Source: Neoconidiobolus thromboides FSU 785 (lineage: Eukaryota > Entomophthoromycota > Entomophthoromycetes > Entomophthorales > Neoconidiobolaceae). Taken from it: DNA of 29,460 nucleotides. Positions 1 through 12,021 of this stretch are shown piece after piece. Position numbers and translations under genes: made by a program. The number at the start of each line of letters is the position of its first letter. The first letter of the stretch is position 1. Below the pieces are notes generated by a model, which worked only from the letters and a program-made list of their open reading frames with translations, searched no databases and was not told where the DNA came from. The stretch covers positions 1 through 29,460 of the forward strand of contig MU626491.1 of the NCBI GenBank assembly GCA_025603075.1. Direction: 5' to 3'.

Positions 1-304
1 ATACTAATGTAAAATCTACGTAAAATACTATTAAGAAAACTTAGTGACTTTATTAAATGTTCGAGATATCAGGGAATAATTCAGTTAAAAAGCCTCGAGC
101 TATTATGTTTTAGAATCTCTTTTATACTCCAGTAAGTATAAATATCAAAACGAGAAGATAATATTCTTTTGGATGGAGCTAGAAATTCTCATAACAAATC
201 AAAATAAGAAGATGGGATTGATTTCCTCTGAACTCGAGAACACAACAGCTTAGGCGATTGTTATGCTATAATTAACCATGGGACTGACAAAGCGATATTT
301 CACA
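1..304. mobile_element. LTR, right part (5' part lies outside the window)
   Basis: This stretch is a near-identical direct repeat of 26323-26627, which is the right-hand 305 bp of a complete solo LTR. It ends in the same terminus, ATTTCACA (297-304). No gag, pol or integrase reading frame follows to the right, so it is either another solo LTR or the 3' LTR of an element lying left of the window; the sequence cannot decide which. Small differences from the second copy show that the two are not a fresh identical pair. Confidence 0.8.
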
Positions 305-478
305 AAACTATCAAAAACAAAATATAACTAATATTATAAATTATAAAAGCTTTTTTAATTAACTGTTTATAATAAGTTAATGTGTTTTTGTTTTAGTAAT
401 TAAGATAAACTTATAAAAAAATAATATACGATAACAAATTACATAACTAACAAAAAATAATATAATCAAAAAATAAAA

Positions 479-582
479 TAAGGTGATGTATTTTTTGTTT
501 AAGAATTTTACTAATAAATTTTCCACTTAAATAACACTTAAAAAAATGAAAAAATAATGAAACCAAAAAAAACGCCCCCATA
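479..582 (+). mobile_element. MITE copy 1, ~100 bp, forward
   Basis: TA-flanked copy of the local repeat family. The left end is mutated (AGGTGATGT instead of TGGGGATGT); the right end keeps GCCCCCA before TA. The interior matches the shared AAGAATTTTACTA block. Confidence 0.75.
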
Positions 583-725
583 AGTTTATTAAAATTAAGC
601 ATAATAAATTTTAAAACAAAGAGCTTATTATAACTGAAAAGCAATATTTTATACCACTCTGATATATCTTTACAAGAAAACTATAAAAGCAATCAGTTAA
701 CTAACTATTAACTAACATAGTATTA

Positions 726-826
726 TATGGGGATGTTTTCTAGTTTCATTATTTTTTCACTTTTTTAAGCGTTATTTGGGCGAAAAAATTGTTAATAAAA
801 TTGCTAAATAAAAAAATATTCACATA
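726..826 (-). mobile_element. MITE copy 2, ~100 bp, reverse
   Basis: Begins TA-TGGGGATGTTTT and carries the reverse-oriented interior (TTTCATTATTTTTTC, then TTTAAGCG). The right end has decayed to CACA before TA. Confidence 0.75.
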
Positions 827-1555
827 TGTTAATGTAAAACTCTATTTTAAGTGTTTTTATCAGATGCACTATTTTGTGGAATTAATGAGAACATATTAAA
901 ACAAACTACTACATAGTATACTTTGACCACATGTTAAAGTGTACAGTAGTGACATTATTATAACTAGCATTAGTAATTCTACAATAGTAAATCTCTTTAA
1001 TCTTTAAACTTACTACTACAGCTCTTTTGCATCATCTTTGTATGAATTTTAAATTATTTTTATAATCAATTTTTATTATAATCTGGACCTTATATTCTAA
1101 TTAATTAGCTATAGTTTTTTTTACTTAAATAAGCAGTTAAGTCGTAATAGAGCTGCAGCAGTAATATTTAAACATTGAAAAGGTTTTGATTTCCAGCTAT
1201 TATAGCTCTCTTGGGATTGGGCTAACTGTTCATTTTAGAGCAAAATTTGGCAAAATTAAGGCTAAAATCTGAGGATCGAGCTTCAAATTAGCAATACAAA
1301 CAAACAACTGGATCTAAAAATCATCATAAATTAGGCTACAATAGAGTTGCAACCATTATAACTTGATCGAAATCTAAATCAACATAGTTCTAACAATTCG
1401 AATTATTAAAGTAATCCTCATGATATAGTAAAACTTATCATAAGGAAATATTTGATTTCAGTCAATTAAATATCTTGATCTGTTCTTTGTCATAAGCTAA
1501 TACTTAAAATTTAGTTGAAATTAAAAGTATCATTTTAACGAATTCTATAATATTA

Positions 1556-1657
1556 TATGGGGATGTATTTTTTTATTTATGAATTTTGCTAACGATCTTT
1601 CCACTCAAACAACGCTTAAGAAATGGAAGTAATGAAATCAAAAAAAACATCCCCATA
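1556..1657 (+). mobile_element. MITE copy 3, ~100 bp, forward
   Basis: Well preserved. TA-TGGGGATGT at the left and ACATCCCCA-TA at the right form perfect 9-bp terminal inverted repeats flanked by TA. Confidence 0.85.
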
Positions 1658-1872
1658 TGTTAGTTATTTAATAGATTGAATTGTTATACTTTGTACTAAA
1701 AATATCCAAATTTCTCAAAAGCTTCAGTAATTGGTTGGATTTTAAGTTTCTAAACATTGAAACCTTAGAAATGTTTGCCATCATTTCATATGAAACCATC
1801 AAAAACAACCATTTTTGACGTCATAGATCACAAAATTTTCTTTTTATCTTTTACCTTTTTTTTTAAAAATCC

Positions 1873-4800
1873 ATGGAAAAAGAAAACATTGAAAAAGAGG
1901 CTTTATTGCCACAAAGTGTAGTTCCCGAACGCCAAGAATCCTTACAAGATGCACAAGATCAACCACAAGAATTATTATCTCAAATTGATCAAAACTTACC
2001 CCAAACTGCTGAGCCCATCTCGGATATAGCTCAAGTAGAACAAGGTGTTTTAAAAGAAGGTAAATTTACAATTAAAAATTCAATTTTAAGGAAGATTATT
2101 TACAATTAAAAGATTCGATAAGTGAAATAATCGAAGCTGGTCCAAGCGAACTTGTTAATATCATACGTGGTGGTAATGAGCCCACAAAACATATTTTATT
2201 AAAAGATCAACCATATGCATTAAATGCTTTGCCTGGTGAATATAATTCTGAACAAGTAAGTAATATGAAAAAGAATGTACCTTGTTCACCTGATGAAATA
2301 CCTAAGATAGTTATTGGTTGGGAAGAGAGTTTAAATAAAGATTTAGCACACGTTGAACAGGTTCAGGAAGGAGTATCTGAACAAAAAGTAAGCCATTGGA
2401 AAAATGTAACAGTAATTTATGTAGCTATATTTTTAACATGGTTTGGTGTGGTACTTGGTGGTGGTATTACATGGTGTTTAATAGTGGTAGCATGTTGTTC
2501 AAGTTATTATCAAAATACCATTGAACGGTATAGAAAAAGTGCCCGGGATGATGCTATTCGAGAATTGTGGTTACAAAAATTAGACAATGAAACAGAATCG
2601 GTTGCTTGGTTGAATTCGTTTTTAGATCGATTTTGGGTTATCTATGAGCCCGGTTTATCAGCTACTATTAAAAGTATTGTGGATGCAGCATTGGAAATCA
2701 ATAAACCAACCTTTTTGGAAAATTTAAGTTTAACTGAGTTTAGATTAGGAAATAAAGCACCAAGGATTAATTCAGTAAAAACGCATACTAAAACTAAAAA
2801 CAATTCTGTTTTGATGGACTGGGATATTGAATTTCAACCCAATAAAGATTTATCAATGACATTAGAGCAAATTAAAAATCAAATCAATCCCAAAGTAGTA
2901 TTACAAATACGAGTTGGTAAAGGAATGGTAGGTGCAGGTTTACCAGTACTTGTAGAAGATTTTGCTATTCGAGGAGTATTAAGAGTACGAATTAATTTTG
3001 GTGATGTATTTCCACATGTAGATGTAGTTACATTACAATTTTTAGAAAGACCAGATATTGATTATGTGCTTAAACCAGTAGGTGGTGAAACATTTGGATT
3101 TGATATTGGAAATATACCTGGATTAAGCTCATTTATTAGAGATCAAATTCATGGTACTCTAGAAGGTATGATGTATGCACCTAATATCTTTAGTTTATCA
3201 ATTGCTCAAATGATGGCACCAATTGCTAAAGATAAATATAAAGGGATACTAAAAGTTAATGTAAGATATGCTAAAGATTTACAATATCAAGATGGATCTG
3301 GAGATCCATATGTATTAATATCTACATCTAATAAAAGACCAAGTTATCGTACTAAAACTAAAAATCAAACATATAATCCAGAATATAATGAAGTATTCGA
3401 AATGATATTATTAAAAGAAGAAGATAGTATTAAATTTACAATCTTTGATTTTAATTCCTTTCGTAAAGACTTTGAATGTGGTAGTGAATATCTATCAACA
3501 GAAAGTTTTAATGAAAAACCAATTCAAAATAATCTCCAATTACCACTTAAAAGAGGTTCCCTTTATGTAGGTAGTTTAACTATTGATTGTCAATTTTACC
3601 CAACTGATTTTGAATATTTACCAAAAGTTAATAATGATAAAACAGTAACAACATCAACAGAATCTCAATTACCTAAATCAGGTGTGTTACATTTTACATT
3701 ACATCAAATTAAAGAATTAGATGCTTCTAAATCTTTAATTAATAAATTCACACCTTATTGTTTAATATCAATTAATAACATTGAAAAATTACAAACAGCA
3801 AAAAAGAAAAGAAATAATAATCCCATTTATGAAGAATCTATTGAGCATTATATTAAAGATATTAATAATTGTAAACTCAATTTAATTATTAAAGATGACC
3901 GTGGTATGTCAGTTGATCCAATTATAGCTAAATGGTCTCAAGATGCTACTAAATTGATTGAACAAAATGGATGGTATCCCTTAAATAACGTAGCTTCAGG
4001 AAAAGTTAAAGTTACTACAAAATTTTATCCATTAAAAGGACAAACAAATGAATTTAATAACGATAATTTATTAAATTATTTTGGTTTATTAAAATTATTT
4101 ATAATTGAAGCACCAAAATTAAGATTAAATTCAAATAAATCGGAAGTGTATATTAAAGTCAAATATTTAAATAAAGTTATGGGAAATACTAAAATATTAA
4201 GATCAGATTTAATTCCTCGTTGGAATCATCAATTAGAATTCCCTATTCATTTGGAATCTGATCATATTGAATTAGAACTTATTGAAATAATTAATAATGA
4301 AGCTATTATTTTGGGTAGGGTAGAACATTTAATATCGAGTTTAATTTTTCAAAAGGAAAATGGATTTGAATCTAAAGGTTTAATTAATAAGTAAGTTTAT
4401 TATTTATATTAAATGAAATTTATATTAATATATTAATATATTTTATTTTTATTTTATTTCTTAGTTGGACAAGTATTAAATCCAAATCCAATCGAATTGT
4501 TGGTGCATTACATTTTGGTTCTTGTTTATTTATTAAAGATCAAGAATTAGTTTCTCAAGTGGATAATAAATTGATTAATGAAACCAATAATTTAGAATCA
4601 ATTAATGAAAATAAAAAAGACGATAATAATAATAATAACAATAATAATAATAATAAATCAACTAATCTTCCAGCAATTGAATTATATCCAAATATAAACA
4701 ATGGTATATTAGGAATTAATTTTATGAAATTAGAAGGAATTAAATTGAATAACATTTCAATGGGGCTTTATTTAGATGGACCAAATAGTAAAGTTATTAA

Positions 4801-6320
4801 AGATAACATTCAATTTAAAGAAAATAAGAATAATGAAAATAATTTTAATTGTTTTATTCAAGATATTCAACAAGAAAGGTTAATATTTATATTAAAAGAA
4901 AACCAAGATATTTTAGTTAAAAAAGAAGTATCATTTAATGAATTATTAAGTAAACCAATTAAAGATAAAATTGAATTTGAATTAATAGAAAATGTTAAAT
5001 TAAATTTATGTTATAATATCACTCCAATTGAATATCATCAATTAAATGGTATTAATGATGTTTTAGGTAATTTATTAATATTAATAATATTATTATTAAT
5101 TTACTAATTTATTAATTTATTAATATTATTTTTATTAGGTCATGGTAAATTAGATGTTACTATTGTTGAAGCCAAAGATTTGCTTGGAGTTGATAGTTCA
5201 GGTACTAGTGATCCATATGTTAAAGTATATATGAATGATGTTCGTATATTTAAAACACAAACATATAAAAAAAATTTAAATCCAAAAATTAATGAATCAT
5301 TTACTGTACCTTTAGTAAGTAAATTTTTTACTATAATAATAATAATAATTATTTATTTATTTATCTTAATTTTAATTTTAATTATTTTTTATAGCTTGAT
5401 AGTTCCAGTTCAATTTTAGACTTTCGAGTTTATGATTGGAATAAAGTACATTCTTCTGAATCTTTAGGATCTATTCAAATTAATTTAGATGACCCTAAAT
5501 TTTCATTTATGCAAGGGGAAGTATATGATCAATTTTATGACTTAAATGATGTTGGTAAAGGTCAATTACGCTTATTATTAAAATATCAAAAAGCAACTTT
5601 AGCCGATGAGGAAATGAATTTAGCAGTTGAATATTTGAAAAATGCTAAATCTCACATAAGAGCCAACTCCATGATGTCTGAAACTTCTTCAGTTGGACAA
5701 TCTACTCTTGTATCTACTTTACCTAATACAGTAAATAATGTGGTTACTCAAGAGACACTTAATGATCAAAGAAATTCCAATCAATTTACTAGAAAAGAAG
5801 AAGCGAGAGGCAAAGCAGGTAGAATCAAAGTTACTATTATTGGAGCAGATAAATTGATGGCTGCAGATAAAGGAGGTAAGTTGATTAATAAAAAAGAGTT
5901 TTTGTATTAAATAATATAAACTAATATTAACGAATTTTATTAGGCACTAGTGATCCCTATGTTAAAGTTAAAAAAGATGGGGAACAAATTTATCAAACTA
6001 AAAAAGTTAAAAAAACTTTAGAACCTCAATGGTAACTAATTTTGTTTTAATATTTTTAATTATTTATTTTAATTATTTTATTTAGGTATGAATCATTTAA
6101 TTTAGATTTAAAAGATGGAGAACCGTGTTGGTTACATTTATCTGTTATGGATCATAATCGAATTCATTCAGATGTTCCATTAGGTACAACTTCATTTAAC
6201 ATTTGGGAACATCTTTCAAATGATCCAAATGAAGGAGAAAAAATCGAATTTTATACTAACACTTTAGTTGGTGGAGAACATGGTAGAGTTCAAATTTCTT
6301 TAGAATATCTTGGTATTTAA
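1873..6320 (+). CDS. tricalbin (ER-plasma membrane tether, SMP plus five C2 domains)
   Basis: Predicted 1,354-aa lipid-transfer tether of the tricalbin/extended-synaptotagmin family, expected to be anchored in the cortical ER and to bind plasma-membrane lipids through its C2 domains. Proposed exons: 1873-2059, 2095-4390, 4465-5066, 5139-5314, 5395-5875, 5944-6031, 6086-6320. All introns are GT-AG and the total is whole codons. Layout: acidic, Gln-rich N-terminus; hydrophobic hairpin or membrane segment about 167-199; SMP domain about 227-440; C2 domains about 446-562, 592-707, 726-870, 1030-1152 and 1229-1345. C2-4 and C2-5 show SDPYVKV-type Ca2+ loops (GTSDPYV); C2-2 and C2-3 lack them and are probably Ca2+-independent. 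A poly-Asn run sits in exon 3 (about 4628-4655). The first intron is only 35 nt; a donor at 2045 would also keep frame. Yeast tricalbins have similar lengths. Which paralogue (Tcb1, 2 or 3) cannot be told. Confidence 0.94.
4622..4656 (+). repeat. AAT trinucleotide run encoding poly-Asn
   Basis: About ten AAT/AAC codons in tricalbin exon 3, encoding an Asn run in a linker between C2-3 and C2-4. Confidence 0.85.
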
Positions 6321-6373
6321 ATTATTAAAGATTTCTATTAATAAATTTTATATTTGATAAAAAAAATTCAATA

Positions 6374-6477
6374 TATGAGGATATCTTTTTATGTTTAAGA
6401 ATTTTACTGGTAATTTTTCCACTCAAATAGCGCTTAAAAAATGGAAAAGTAATGAAATCAAAAAAAACATCCCCATA
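6374..6477 (+). mobile_element. MITE copy 4, between convergent genes
   Basis: TA-TGAGGATAT at the left, ACATCCCCA-TA at the right. It begins about 54 bases after the tricalbin stop codon, so it may lie in the tricalbin 3' untranslated region, and it separates that gene from the convergent kinase-like gene. Confidence 0.85.
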
Positions 6478-6686
6478 TATTTTATACATTTTTTATTTTT
6501 ATTTATTTTTATTTTTTATTTTTTAATATTATATAATATTATAATATTATTAATCATTATTCAAAGAATGAGAAATCAAATTAAAAACGACAATACAATG
6601 AATTGTTGAAAATAAGAGTTATAGAAATCAAATATCCTATTTAATTGTATTGTATTGTATTCATATTTATATATTTATATTTATAC

Positions 6687-8408
6687 TTATTCCACTTTTT
6701 TATTATTATTTAATGGAGAAATCAATATTGATAATTTATAAAACCAATTTAATAATAAAAATTTCAGTCTAAGTAAATAATAGGAATATAATAAATTAAA
6801 ATACTTTGGAGTAATATTAAATAAGTTATCAACCTTCCAATTGAATTCCTTCATTAAATAAAGATGTGAGAAATCACCCAAAATTTTAAATTGAAGATAA
6901 GGATCCTGTTTTAACTCCATTGAAATTAACTTTAATAAATCTTGAATTTTAAATAAATAAACTAAATCATTAGGAATATCTGCTAATAGTTTAGCAATAT
7001 TAGGTAAATGCTGAATTACTTTTTGTTCAAAATTAAAGTCTTTAGAATTTCCTTGGCGTGCTGTTAAAATGGCTTTAATTAATCTATATGTAGTTGAGTT
7101 ACCACCTAATTTAATAGAATATTCTTTGATTTGATCCTCATTTTGTTGTAATATGTTAATCCATAGATGTGCATATAAATTGATAAAGTTACTATTGAGT
7201 TCATGATATAATCCATGATCTAGTAATACAATTTTGAAATTCTTTTTGCTATCTTTTTCATCTTTAATAATCATTAAATTCCCAGGATCTATTTGAAGTT
7301 AATTAGTATTATTTATTTTTTATTTATTATTTATTAAACTTACGTGCATCACAATGTATAAATCTAATATTTAATAAAAATAAATTAATTAGTTAATAAA
7401 TTATATAAGTAAATACAGTAAAATAAAATTTACCTATGTCTATAAAGCATTTCAGAAAATATTTGATTAATTTCAATACTTACTTTTCTTGGATTAATTT
7501 GATTTTCTTTAAAGTATTCTACATCATTTAATTTTTTACCGTCGATAACTAAAGAATTAATTAATTTAATTTTAAAATATAAAATATACTTACATTCCAT
7601 ACAAAGAATTCTTTTTGTTGCCCAATAAACTTTTGGAATTAGAAGTTTATAATTTAATAAATCAAAATTTTGCTTTGCTCTAATACCATTTTCACCTTCA
7701 ATTTCAAAATCTAGTTCTTTAGGTAAATTTCGTTTAATTTCATTAATCAACCAACTAAATTGAAATTGAGGTAATACAAATTGTGCCAAATTAACCATTT
7801 TGTCTAATATTAAAAGATCTAATTTAGAAAATAAACCTACTTTAGGATGTTGCAATTTCACTGCAATTTCCTTTCCTTGATAAATTCCTTTATGAACTTG
7901 AGCAATAGAAGCTACTCCAATTGGCTCAGGTTCAATAAACTCAAAGATTTCATTTAATGATTTTCCAGTATCTAAAAGGACCATTTTATCTAGTACTTCC
8001 AACTTCGTAGCAGGGCAAGCATCATGTAAAGGTCGAAATGTAACACACCATTCCATTGGTAAAAAATAATTTAATGCTGTTAAATGTTGACCTAATTTGA
8101 TATAAAAACCACCATTATACAACATGGCTTTTAATACTCGATTTGCATTACGTTGATGTATTTCTTTTTTTTGTTGTTCAATATACTTTGAATTAGAATT
8201 GTTATCTGATTCAAATGGCCAATTTAATCGATAATCAATGATCACTTCCAATCCCGTTCCTACGGCCATTAAGCCTCGACTTATTCCTTCTATATAGAAT
8301 TGAACATCATCTAAATGAAATGTATAGATTTCTAAACTTATTAAACTGCCTAAGATCAATCCAATATTTCGTTTGTTTGATTGTAACCAATGGGGTTTAT
8401 TATTATTA

Positions 8409-8464
<56 letters not shown>

Positions 8465-8581
8465 GATAGATAATGTTGTTAATGGTCTGTTAATAGGTCG
8501 AAACTTAGGTTGTAATTTAATTGGAGATAAAATAGATCGAGCTAAGATACATCGTTGTTTTAATAGCCCTGTTAATAGCAT
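6687..8581 (-). CDS. MCP2: ABC1/ADCK atypical kinase-like protein, ADCK1/Mcp2 (Cqd2) type, mitochondrial
   Basis: Predicted 574-aa member of the UbiB/ABC1 family. Yeast Mcp2/Cqd2 sits in mitochondria and affects coenzyme Q distribution and lipid homeostasis. Proposed exons, in reading order: 8581-7594, 7548-7434, 7363-7344 (20 nt), 7288-6687; total is whole codons. The N-terminus is basic and hydroxylated, as in a presequence, followed by a run of 23 Asn (about 40-62) and a hydrophobic segment about 74-86. Family motifs: KxGQ as YIKLGQH (161-167), Ala-rich nucleotide loop as GVASIAQVH (223-231), AVKLQHP with Lys243, ExxN (Glu296, Asn299), FIHCDAHPGN (about 369-378) as the HxDxHxGN catalytic loop, and LLDHGLY in place of DFG. 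The 20-nt exon encodes most of FIHCDAH, so splicing decides whether the protein has its catalytic loop. ADCK5 is a less likely assignment. Confidence 0.9.
8399..8463. repeat. ATT/AAT microsatellite encoding 23 Asn
   Basis: A nearly pure trinucleotide tract inside the first exon of the kinase-like gene, encoding uninterrupted Asn just after the predicted presequence. Such tracts change length easily. Confidence 0.9.
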
Positions 8582-9179
8582 TTATATTGTGTTAATATTT
8601 GGAAATATAAAACAAAAAAGTTTGAGTATTTATCTTTTTATATTTTAAAAGGTAACCAATTAGATTTTTACTCGAACTTAGTAAATAAAATATCGATCTA
8701 TTTTCGATAATTTCGGAAAAACACCAGTCCGTATTTAATAATTTTACAAAATAAATTCATTATTTTTAGATATTTTCATAATTAGCGCATATAATTAATA
8801 ACTCGTAAAGTTTTATTCTATGAAAAAATGAATTACAATCTCCATCTCACTTTAATTTTATTTTGTTTATATTAATTTACATTAATTTTATTTTTTAACT
8901 TTAGTAATACTAGTTTATTTACATTAATTTAAAATCTTAAAATATACTATTTATTTTAATTAAAAAAGTTTAATCATAAAAATTAAAAAACACAAATTTA
9001 GTTTTGACCCGTTAAAATACATGATTACTTTAGTTTATATTAATGATTGACCATAAAATATCATAAATGAACTGTTATTATATTCTGTTTTGCTAATAAA
9101 TAATATTTTTATTTCACTTTAAAATAGTTATACATTTCAACCTATAATCTATTATATAACCTCTAGAGCCCTATTTTTC
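8582..9179. other. AT-rich intergenic region
   Basis: Holds the promoter side of the kinase-like gene and the downstream flank of the OCA6-like gene, both on the minus strand. No open frame, MITE or structured RNA was recognised. Confidence 0.5.
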
Positions 9180-10112
9180 TTAATTATCGATCCCTTCTAA
9201 TGCCAATGCTTGAACAATTCTGGATAGATCAACCTCAGACTCCTTGTTTTCCAGTTCTTTATTATCAAATGCTTCTTGTTCACTTTTAACTTCTAAATTC
9301 TCATATTCATTTCCATTGTTTTTTTCTAAAGCAAGTTTATCTAATTCATTTCCACTTTCATTCTCATCTAGTATAATTTTCATTGGTTGTAATATTAAAT
9401 TACAAGGTATGGTTGGATGAGTGAAATGAGAGTTATTAACTAAATTAATACTTGGCCATAACCAAGAGGGTACAGGTAAATTGATATCGATAGGCGATTT
9501 AAAACCACGAACAAATTCAGTTTCTTCAGATGTAATTACCTCTTCATCATGATATCTAAAAGTATTCTTATATTACTATTTTATATTTTAATGAAATTAT
9601 TATTACAATTACCTTAGAAATTCTTGTAAACAACTAGTTACAGTCCACATTTGTAATTTTCTTAAGCATGCTATTACAATTCCTGTTACTACAGTACCAT
9701 CAATACAATGGATATAAATTGGTGAATTTTCTGGATTGATAATCACCTTGAGAATAAATTAAAATTAGGATTCTTTTTTAATTTAAAATATAGTCAATCT
9801 TACCTGCAAACAACGAATAATTTTTGAATATGATAATGGAACATTTTCTTTTGGTTTACTAACTCTTATCCAAAGATTATTAATTTCATGTAACTTACAA
9901 AACTTCACTAGATCCGGATTTGGTTGTTCAGGTATTAAACTCAATACGGATTTTAATTTTAATCTATTCAATATGAATTTAGTTTTTATATCAAAATTTG
10001 ACTTTAAAATATACCTTTTTAAAAAATTTTGATTACGAACTTTAGGATATGCCCCACGATATACTCCTTCTTCTAATTGTCCATATCGAAAGGGTAGAAA
10101 TAATCCAGTCAT
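9180..10112 (-). CDS. OCA6: Oca6-like atypical tyrosine-phosphatase fold protein (probably non-catalytic)
   Basis: Predicted 272-aa protein of the Siw14/Oca family (PFA-DSP fold), linked in yeast to oxidant response and inositol pyrophosphate turnover. Proposed exons, in reading order: 10112-9804, 9746-9613, 9555-9180; introns of 57 nt each, total whole codons. The N-terminus has the family hallmark PFRYGQLEEGVYRGAYP (about 7-23), then LKSVLSLIPEQP and the loop KPKENVPLS. The phosphate-binding loop is HCIDGTVVTG (116-125): Cys117 is kept, but the Arg expected six residues later (CX5R) is Val123. Active members such as Siw14 keep that Arg; Oca4/Oca6 relatives are known to have degenerate loops. 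The C-terminal ~65 residues are acidic and Glu/Asn-rich. A 64-codon frame beginning at 10236 overlaps this start out of frame. OCA6 versus OCA4 or OCA2 is inferred from length and the leading motif. Confidence 0.85.
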
Positions 10113-10451
10113 TAAAGTTTAGAAAAATGGACCTAAGACTATTTTTGCTTGCCTTTTTTGGTAGCTTAATATGAGCTTCAATTTCAAGGCTTAATTTAAT
10201 TGGTTCTATAGAAATTTTGCATTCAAATGATGACATAATTCCGCATTAAAACAAACAAGAGATCTTAAGGAATCAAAGATTCAATAAGGTAATAAACAAA
10301 CGAAGCTAAAGGAGAAGTAAACTATAGCAATATAGCAAGACAACAAAAAAGATAAGATTGAATTAATTTTTAACTTTATATATTAATATCCATTTTTTTA
10401 TTAATCAAAGTTGATCCAATATAAATAAGTTCTAAATTTCATATAAAACTA
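10113..10451. other. spacer between SEN34 3' end and OCA6-like start, with possible uORF
   Basis: On the minus strand an ATG at 10236 opens a 64-codon frame that ends at 10042, past the OCA6-like ATG at 10112 and out of frame with it. No splice from it into the main frame could be found. The rest is AT-rich, with no other signal seen. Confidence 0.4.
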
Positions 10452-11293
10452 TTACACAATACCACTCCATTCTAAAGTAAATAAATGGGCACTTAGTCGA
10501 ATATTGACTGCTTTTTCATCTTCTTTTTTTACAGTAGCTAAAACACGAGTTTTATTAACACCAGTAGCTAATCGGCCATAACTAACTAATTGATTTAAAG
10601 TGAATAATTGGTTTGGTTCATAAGTATTTACAATATGCCTTGAGTGGCACCTTTCTGGATCGTCTAAAAAAAAGGATCAGTAATCAACTAATATTTCATT
10701 TATATAAAAAAAAGAAAGAACTAATTAAACTTACCATAATACAATAAATAATCACCACCAAATTTGGAACCTGAAGTAATAAAAAATTTTTGTGGAGCTT
10801 GATAAAGATAAAGATAAACTAAATATTTTGAAGAGTTAGATATTCGATTTAATGGTGCCAATAAGGCAGGTGGTGCCTTTGGTAATGCATTATATAATTT
10901 CTCATATTCTTTTAAATGAGATAAATCATTCCCTTTTTTGATGGAAAATTGTTCTAAATGAATGGAAATTGGTGGTTCATTTTTTAAGGGTATATTATCT
11001 AAGTTTAATAAGATTAATAATTGTTCAAATGCTAACAATGCAGGCAATGAATTGTCGTGGTTTTGTAATGGATTACTGGGTAAACAACCAATGAAATTGC
11101 ACACCATTCGATACCTTGAACGAAGTAATTCTACATCTATTTCAAGTTAGTAAAAAATTTCCAATATCGAATTAATAAGGTTGTTGTGTATTCATAGAAT
11201 TAAAATAAATTATATACCTTTTAAATTCCACAATAATAATTGTAAATCCAGGTTACCAACCAAAGTAATTGTAATGTTGGCTGATCCTTCCAT
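10452..11293 (-). CDS. SEN34: tRNA-splicing endonuclease subunit Sen34
   Basis: Predicted 229-aa catalytic subunit of the heterotetrameric tRNA-splicing endonuclease; Sen34 cuts at the 3' splice site of pre-tRNA. Proposed exons, in reading order: 11293-11218, 11136-10735, 10663-10452; introns of 81 and 71 nt, total whole codons. The N-terminal domain has the Sen34 pattern DVELLRSRYR (26-35), then a Leu-Pro-x-x-Pro-Leu-Gln-Asn segment. The C-terminal nuclease fold has SGSKFGGDYLLYY (147-159), His166 in CHSRH and Lys197 in VNKTRVLAT, fitting the Tyr-His-Lys catalytic set. The usual PGDP after the Tyr is DDP here. At 229 aa it is somewhat shorter than yeast Sen34, chiefly in the linker. Sen2 is less likely because the N-terminal domain fits Sen34; Sen15 is excluded by the intact triad. 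Confidence 0.87.
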
Positions 11294-12021
11294 ATTTTTG
11301 ATTCAGTCAAGAATTGTTTTAGTGAAAAATTTTCAAGTTGATTAAAATTTCTTTTCTTTTTACACATCCAAATTTTAGCTTATTTTTTAAGCTACGAATA
11401 AAATGCATTTGCTAATTAATTAAATTACGTTGAAAGTTCAATTTTTTTAAATGTAGCTTAATTTTTAGAGTACATTCAAAATTCTAGTTAGTTATAAAAT
11501 AAATGGAATGCTTATTTTAGAATGTTATATAATCTTTATATATAATTTTATATCAAAATGATATTTTACATATCATTTTATAACACCTTTAATGCTAACA
11601 ATGTCAAACTTGAAGTTCTAAAAATAAATAAGGCTATAAATAGATTTTATTTATAGTCAATATCTTATTCTTATGTAGTAAATTAATCGAGTAAAATGTA
11701 CCCTATAACATTGAAATTAAAACAGTAATTTGATCAAAAAAAATTGAATTTTATTAACTAATTGTATAGTTTAAACAATTATATATTAATTTTAAAATAT
11801 AAAATATAAAACTTGATTATTAAAATATTAGTCGGTTTGAATCTTTAATAATAGTACAAAAAATAGTAACACATGGGTATGAAAAAAAGATACCATAAAG
11901 CAAGTGTGCAAAAGAAAAAGAAAAAAGAAAAATCAAGTATAAAATATTAATTTTTAAAAATAAAGTGGACTATTAGAGGACTTATTTAGTATATCAAAAA
12001 AACTTGATTGATGGATTGAAC
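11294..12021. other. AT-rich intergenic region
   Basis: Lies between the SEN34 start and the VTS1 stop, both on the minus strand. It should contain the SEN34 promoter and the VTS1 3' untranslated region. No open frame, MITE copy or RNA gene was seen. Confidence 0.5.

Larger units (their letters stand above)
305..1872. other. gene-free AT-rich stretch upstream of tricalbin
   Basis: No credible coding region on either strand. It contains three MITE copies (479-582, 726-826, 1556-1657). The last ~100 bases before 1873 hold the tricalbin promoter, with a T-rich run (about 1838-1863) just before the start codon. Nothing else is recognisable. Confidence 0.6.

Noticed and set aside
5180-5419. separate short frames within the tricalbin locus treated as individual genes
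   Set aside because: They are exons of one spliced gene; the joined C2 domains are continuous and in frame.
8373-8648. plus-strand poly-Leu frame
   Set aside because: It is the complement of the poly-Asn repeat in the kinase-like gene.
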